Below the pieces are notes generated by a model that worked only from the letters and a program-made list of their open reading frames with translations, did not search any database and had not been told where the DNA came from. The position numbers were made by a program, and so were the translations under genes. From positions 61,459 to 85,653 of the forward strand of contig NQMI01000175.1 of assembly GCA_002270565.1 (NCBI GenBank): a stretch of 24,195 bases of DNA, in the 5' to 3' direction. Below are positions 20,701-24,195 of the stretch, one piece after another (the first letter of the stretch is position 1; the number at the start of each line of letters is the position of its first letter). The DNA comes from Stenocarpella maydis (lineage: Eukaryota > Ascomycota > Sordariomycetes > Diaporthales > Diaporthaceae).

Positions 20701-20900
20701 AGCCTCGCATCAAGATCTCATCGCAACAATCACCGTGACAGGCAGGCTTTTCCGCCTATCTTGTCCAGCTGAGGCCATGCGCCAGTGTATGTCGTCGGGG
20801 ATCAATAGAGCTCCGTAAGTTCACAGTCAGGGAGGGGTATGAGCTAGCCAGGGGTGGGTGCTATATTCAATTTTAGCCCACGCAAACTAAGTTACTTTAT
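17701..20900. other. Gene-empty region, normal composition
   Basis: About 3.2 kb has no convincing gene. Short open frames (for example 18756-19049, 18764-19102, 19239-19634 and 20446-20688) overlap in several frames and match nothing I recognise. Composition is lower in GC and less repetitive than 13-17 kb. Plausible isolated splice-donor words exist on the - strand (near 18677 and 19942), but there is no exon chain to attach them to. I see no tRNA or rRNA. Confidence 0.45.
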
Positions 20901-21360
20901 TCCAATAGGTATTCCACCTATTCTCAAACTGTCCCAATTGTTAACTTTAGTATAAGAGTTTTCGGTATTATGGTGCGTGATAGCGGAATATTAGTGCATG
21001 ACGACTCGCGGTGCTCTAATGGTCCAGAATTTGTAAAAAATGACCAGGAACTGGTTCAAATCACTCTCCTGAGGCGGCGGAGTGCATGCACATTTGCAAA
21101 TACGGCTGCAGCAGTTCGTGGCGTGTAATGTAGCACGCGCAGGAACAACACGCGGCCGGCCATGCAATCTCACGACACGGTGTGCGTGGCCCGACTATCG
21201 ATCTCCTTGGAGCTCAGGATGCGAGGGCTGACTTCGTCAGAGGCCACGCCCCGGACGAGGGGTGACGAGATCCGACGCTGACTGAAGCTTCTCCCTCACG
21301 GGCTTACATATAGGTACCGGTTCCGACACCGCCCCATCCCATCCAGCTCCAGTATACCAA
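20901..21360. other. Right margin of the island
   Basis: This is mixed-composition sequence with no gene. It contains a small perfect inverted repeat (AATAGGT at 20904-20910, ACCTATT at 20916-20922). Composition recovers to GC-rich at 21100-21355 and then drops sharply at about 21360. Confidence 0.4.
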
Positions 21361-22544
21361 CTATAGAGGTCTCTAACATATACTATTACCAAATATAAAA
21401 CCTAATACAAGCATCCTAACCCTATTACAAATACCTCTTTTAATAATAAAATTATAAATATAATTTCTTTTCTTAAATTTATTAATATTAATTTTTAATT
21501 TTTAAATTTAATCTTTATATACTATATATAATATAAAAACTAATTATATATATTAATTACAATCTTTGAGTTTCTTTTCTTAATTTAAACAAATTATAAT
21601 TATCCTTAAAGAATAAAAAGCAATTATTTTAGATTATGAATAATTGGTTCATAATATATACTTTTAATAATAACTATTTCATTACTTTTGTTAATATAAA
21701 ATTATGAACTATTATTTTATATTATAAGCCATAATCTTAAACTATAATACTTTATACTAACAGTATTAATAAACTATTAAGTTTAAACCTATCTCTAGCT
21801 AATACCTGGTTTAATAATATTAATATATATAAATAAATCTAATATATAACTTGAGGCCCTTAAAAACATTTTATATTACATAACTATAATTAATATTATT
21901 ATATTAAGTTTAACGCTATTTTTAATTTAATATCATTAAGAATTATATATAAATATAATCTTAAATAACTTAAAGATTTTATACATATGATTTATATAAA
22001 TTTAATAATATAGAATATTTAAAAATATTTTACTTTTATTATAATTAAATAACTCTTATAAACTCTTTAGATTTAAATTATAAACTTATTTAATAAAATT
22101 CTTTTCAATATTAAATTTGTTTATATATTTATTTAGATCTTTAAGCTTATAAAACTATTATAATTTAATTAATTAGTATATATTAGGGTTGGAGTATATA
22201 AATTATTAACGCTAATATAAAGCATTCAAATACAATTATTAATCTTAAATAATTATAATATACTAAATAAGAAGTTAATATTAATTAAAATTGGTAATCT
22301 TATTATTTCTTTAAAAAGCTAAAGATTTATAAAAGCTACTTCAATAATACCTTTAAGCTTTCAAGTAAAATTAAACTAAGGCTTAAAAAGATATTTTAAA
22401 AATAATAAATAAATTATAACAGTTTATAAAACATACTTATTAATTAATAAAAATTAATTATAATGAATAATCAGGTTTAACCACTATATACCTATAATTA
22501 AGTGAAGTATAATCTTAAAAATGATTAAGCTATTATAATTAATA

Positions 22545-22638
22545 TAAAGTATTAAGAAATAGCTAGGACTGAGAAGTAGCTAGTTATTAGTAAATTTATT
22601 TACTTTAGCCTACCTTAATACCTACCTAAGGCTAAGTA
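22545..22638 (-). repeat. Repeat core, copy E, inverted relative to the left flank
   Basis: The reverse complement aligns over about 90 bp with the well-preserved copy at 3057-3150, including ACTAGCTACTT, AGTCCTAGCTA and GGCTAAAGT (best copy GCCCAAAGT). Most differences are C-to-T or G-to-A. It is moderately mutated. Confidence 0.75.
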
Positions 22639-22810
22639 AGTTATAAAAGTAAATATTAATTAATATTTAGTATCTTAAATTATATATATTTGACGTAATT
22701 AAGATAAATATAATTAAAATTAAAATCTAAATCTATATATTTATATATATATATATATATATAAATAATATAGTTTTTTTGTAAGTAAACTATACTAATA
22801 AATAAATTAA

Positions 22811-22866
22811 ATTTATAATATTTAGTAACTTTACATAAACCTCAGCACCCACTTAAGGCCTACGTA
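22811..22866 (-). repeat. Repeat core, copy F, partial and inverted
   Basis: The reverse complement contains GGCC-TTAAGTGGGTGCT, followed by GTAAAGTTACTAAATATT, matching the first half of the 3057-3150 copy (GGCCCTAGGGGGGTGCT, then CAAAGTTGGTGAACTTGC). The GGGTGCT patch is unmutated. The second half of the core is not recognisable. Confidence 0.5.
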
Positions 22867-24195
22867 ATTAAAAAAAGTTAATATAATTTATGTAAATATT
22901 TAATTACTGTTCTCCTAAACTTATTACTGTAAAAGATAAAGTAAAATTAATAGCAAAAATGAAACTTAAAAGAATACTTTAAATATTATGTTAACTTTAA
23001 CTTTTTATTATTTGGTAATGAAACTTATTTACTTAAATATTCAACGTATTAATATTTCATAATGATAATATATATTTTATATTTAAAGAAAGTAATTTTC
23101 CAATAATTTAAGGTATTTAAAACTCTAATAAAAATATAACTTTCCCACACTACAAAAAAAATTTTCATTATGATATTCGGAATAAATATAATAAAATAAA
23201 TAATAATAACTTAAAAACTATATTCATAAATAAAACTTTAATGAAGGAAAACCCAAAATTTACTAAATTATAATAATAAAATCTAACAATTTTGGCTTTT
23301 TAATATAAAATATATAACTAATCTTTAATTAATATTATATAATATTAAGTTTATAAATAAGTGTTAACTTTAATACCTAAGAAGTATATATTCCATCTTA
23401 AAAACTAAATTTAATTATTTTTATAATTATTAAAACATTCTTTATAAAACTTTAAAAGTTACTAATAATTAATTTAAACGTTTTTGAAATATAATAATTA
23501 AATAAAAGATTATTAATAAGACATTTTATAATTTTAATAAGATTAGCTTTATAATAAATATAAATATCTTATTAATAATAATTTTATATCTTAATAAATT
23601 TAAAACGCCTAAATTTATTTTGCTTAGTATTTAAATATAAATAATAATTATTAACTATATCAATATAATAAACTAACATATTTTATTATTTATTTTTCTT
23701 GAAGTTATTTATTACTTTTTAAGTTAAATTATAATACTGAAATTTTTAATTCTTAAATAATTTATATTATTTTAAATAAATACATATATATATATTAAAG
23801 CTAATTTAAAATAAAGTTAATACTTTAATAAATACATAAAACTTAAAAGACTTATAAATTATAAAATATTATAAAGATCATATAGTAGCTGTATTTAATT
23901 AATATTTTCAAACATAAGATTATTATTATTTATATATTATTATATTTTCCTTATTTAATATAATTATTAAATATCATATTATATTGGTTTTTTAACTAAT
24001 ATAAATTATTAATAAGGTTGTAATGATATACATATATATATACTTAATTGATACATATATTAAATAATAGAAATATAATATAATAAATGTAAAAGAAATA
24101 TTATTATATAAAATAAAGTTTTGAATTTAAATCATACATTTTAATTATTATTATTTAGATCTTTGAATAACATAGAGTTTAATACAGTAAATTTA

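Larger units (their letters stand above)
21361..24195. repeat. AT-rich, RIP-degraded repeat block (right flank)
   Basis: The sequence is again almost all A and T, stop-filled in every frame, with abundant TpA and few CpA, TpG or CpG. It includes an (AT)n run at about 22742-22762. Two inverted members of the left-flank repeat family can be recognised in it. The block runs to the end of the window, so its outer limit is unknown. Confidence 0.85.

Noticed and set aside
21051..21065. GGTTCAAATCA resembling a tRNA B box
   Set aside because: No A box upstream and no acceptor stem.
21415..21426. CCTAACCCTATT resembling telomere repeat
   Set aside because: Only one partial unit; no tandem TTAGGG/CCCTAA array, so it is not evidence of a chromosome end.
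1..24195. CRISPR arrays, prokaryotic operons, phage or plasmid functions, 5S or other rRNA
   Set aside because: No regularly spaced repeats with unique spacers, no bacterial-type gene spacing, and no recognisable rRNA; spliced eukaryotic genes and RIP-like flanks argue for a fungal chromosome.

Overview
The window looks like nuclear DNA of a filamentous ascomycete (Pezizomycotina, probably a Sordariomycete). The reasons are short GT-AG introns with fungal splice sites, a recognisable fungal ATG5, a Zn2Cys6 / fungal-specific transcription factor, and AT-rich flanks with the dinucleotide pattern of repeat-induced point mutation (RIP). The species cannot be named from sequence alone.

Layout: bases 1 to about 2930 are very AT-rich, gene-free, RIP-degraded repeat DNA. 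A transition to normal composition follows at about 2930-3250. An island of normal to GC-rich composition runs from about 3250 to 21360. From about 21360 to the end the sequence is again AT-rich, gene-free and RIP-like. A repeat core of about 94 bp occurs at least four times in the left flank (1779, 2551, 2678, 3057) and at least twice, inverted, in the right flank (22545-22638 and 22811-22866), so the island is bracketed by inverted members of one repeat family.

The island holds only two genes that I can support, and they converge. On the + strand, atg5 (6047-7617, four exons, 275 aa) encodes the autophagy conjugation protein; the lysine expected to bond to Atg12 (K125) and the two ubiquitin-like ends are visible. 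On the - strand, a 1174-aa Zn2Cys6 transcription factor (12903 down to 9090, six exons) has a proline-rich N-terminus, a canonical C-X2-C-X6-C-X5-C-X2-C-X6-C cluster at residues 256-282, a likely coiled coil, and a fungal-specific transcription factor region broken by low-complexity inserts. The genes are separated by 1.47 kb of non-coding DNA containing two pentanucleotide arrays and a 9-bp perfect stem-loop in the probable 3' UTR of the factor.

The remainder is non-coding as far as I can tell: 2.8 kb upstream of atg5, and about 8.4 kb between the transcription factor start and the right AT-rich block. The 8.4-kb stretch contains pentanucleotide and trinucleotide microsatellites, homopolymer runs and a short uORF overlapping the factor's start codon. 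It is most simply read as a large promoter plus long 5' leader. Nothing shows that the two genes act together; their adjacency may be only positional. I see no clear new multi-gene system. The most interesting features are the repeat/RIP architecture and the large upstream region of the transcription factor.
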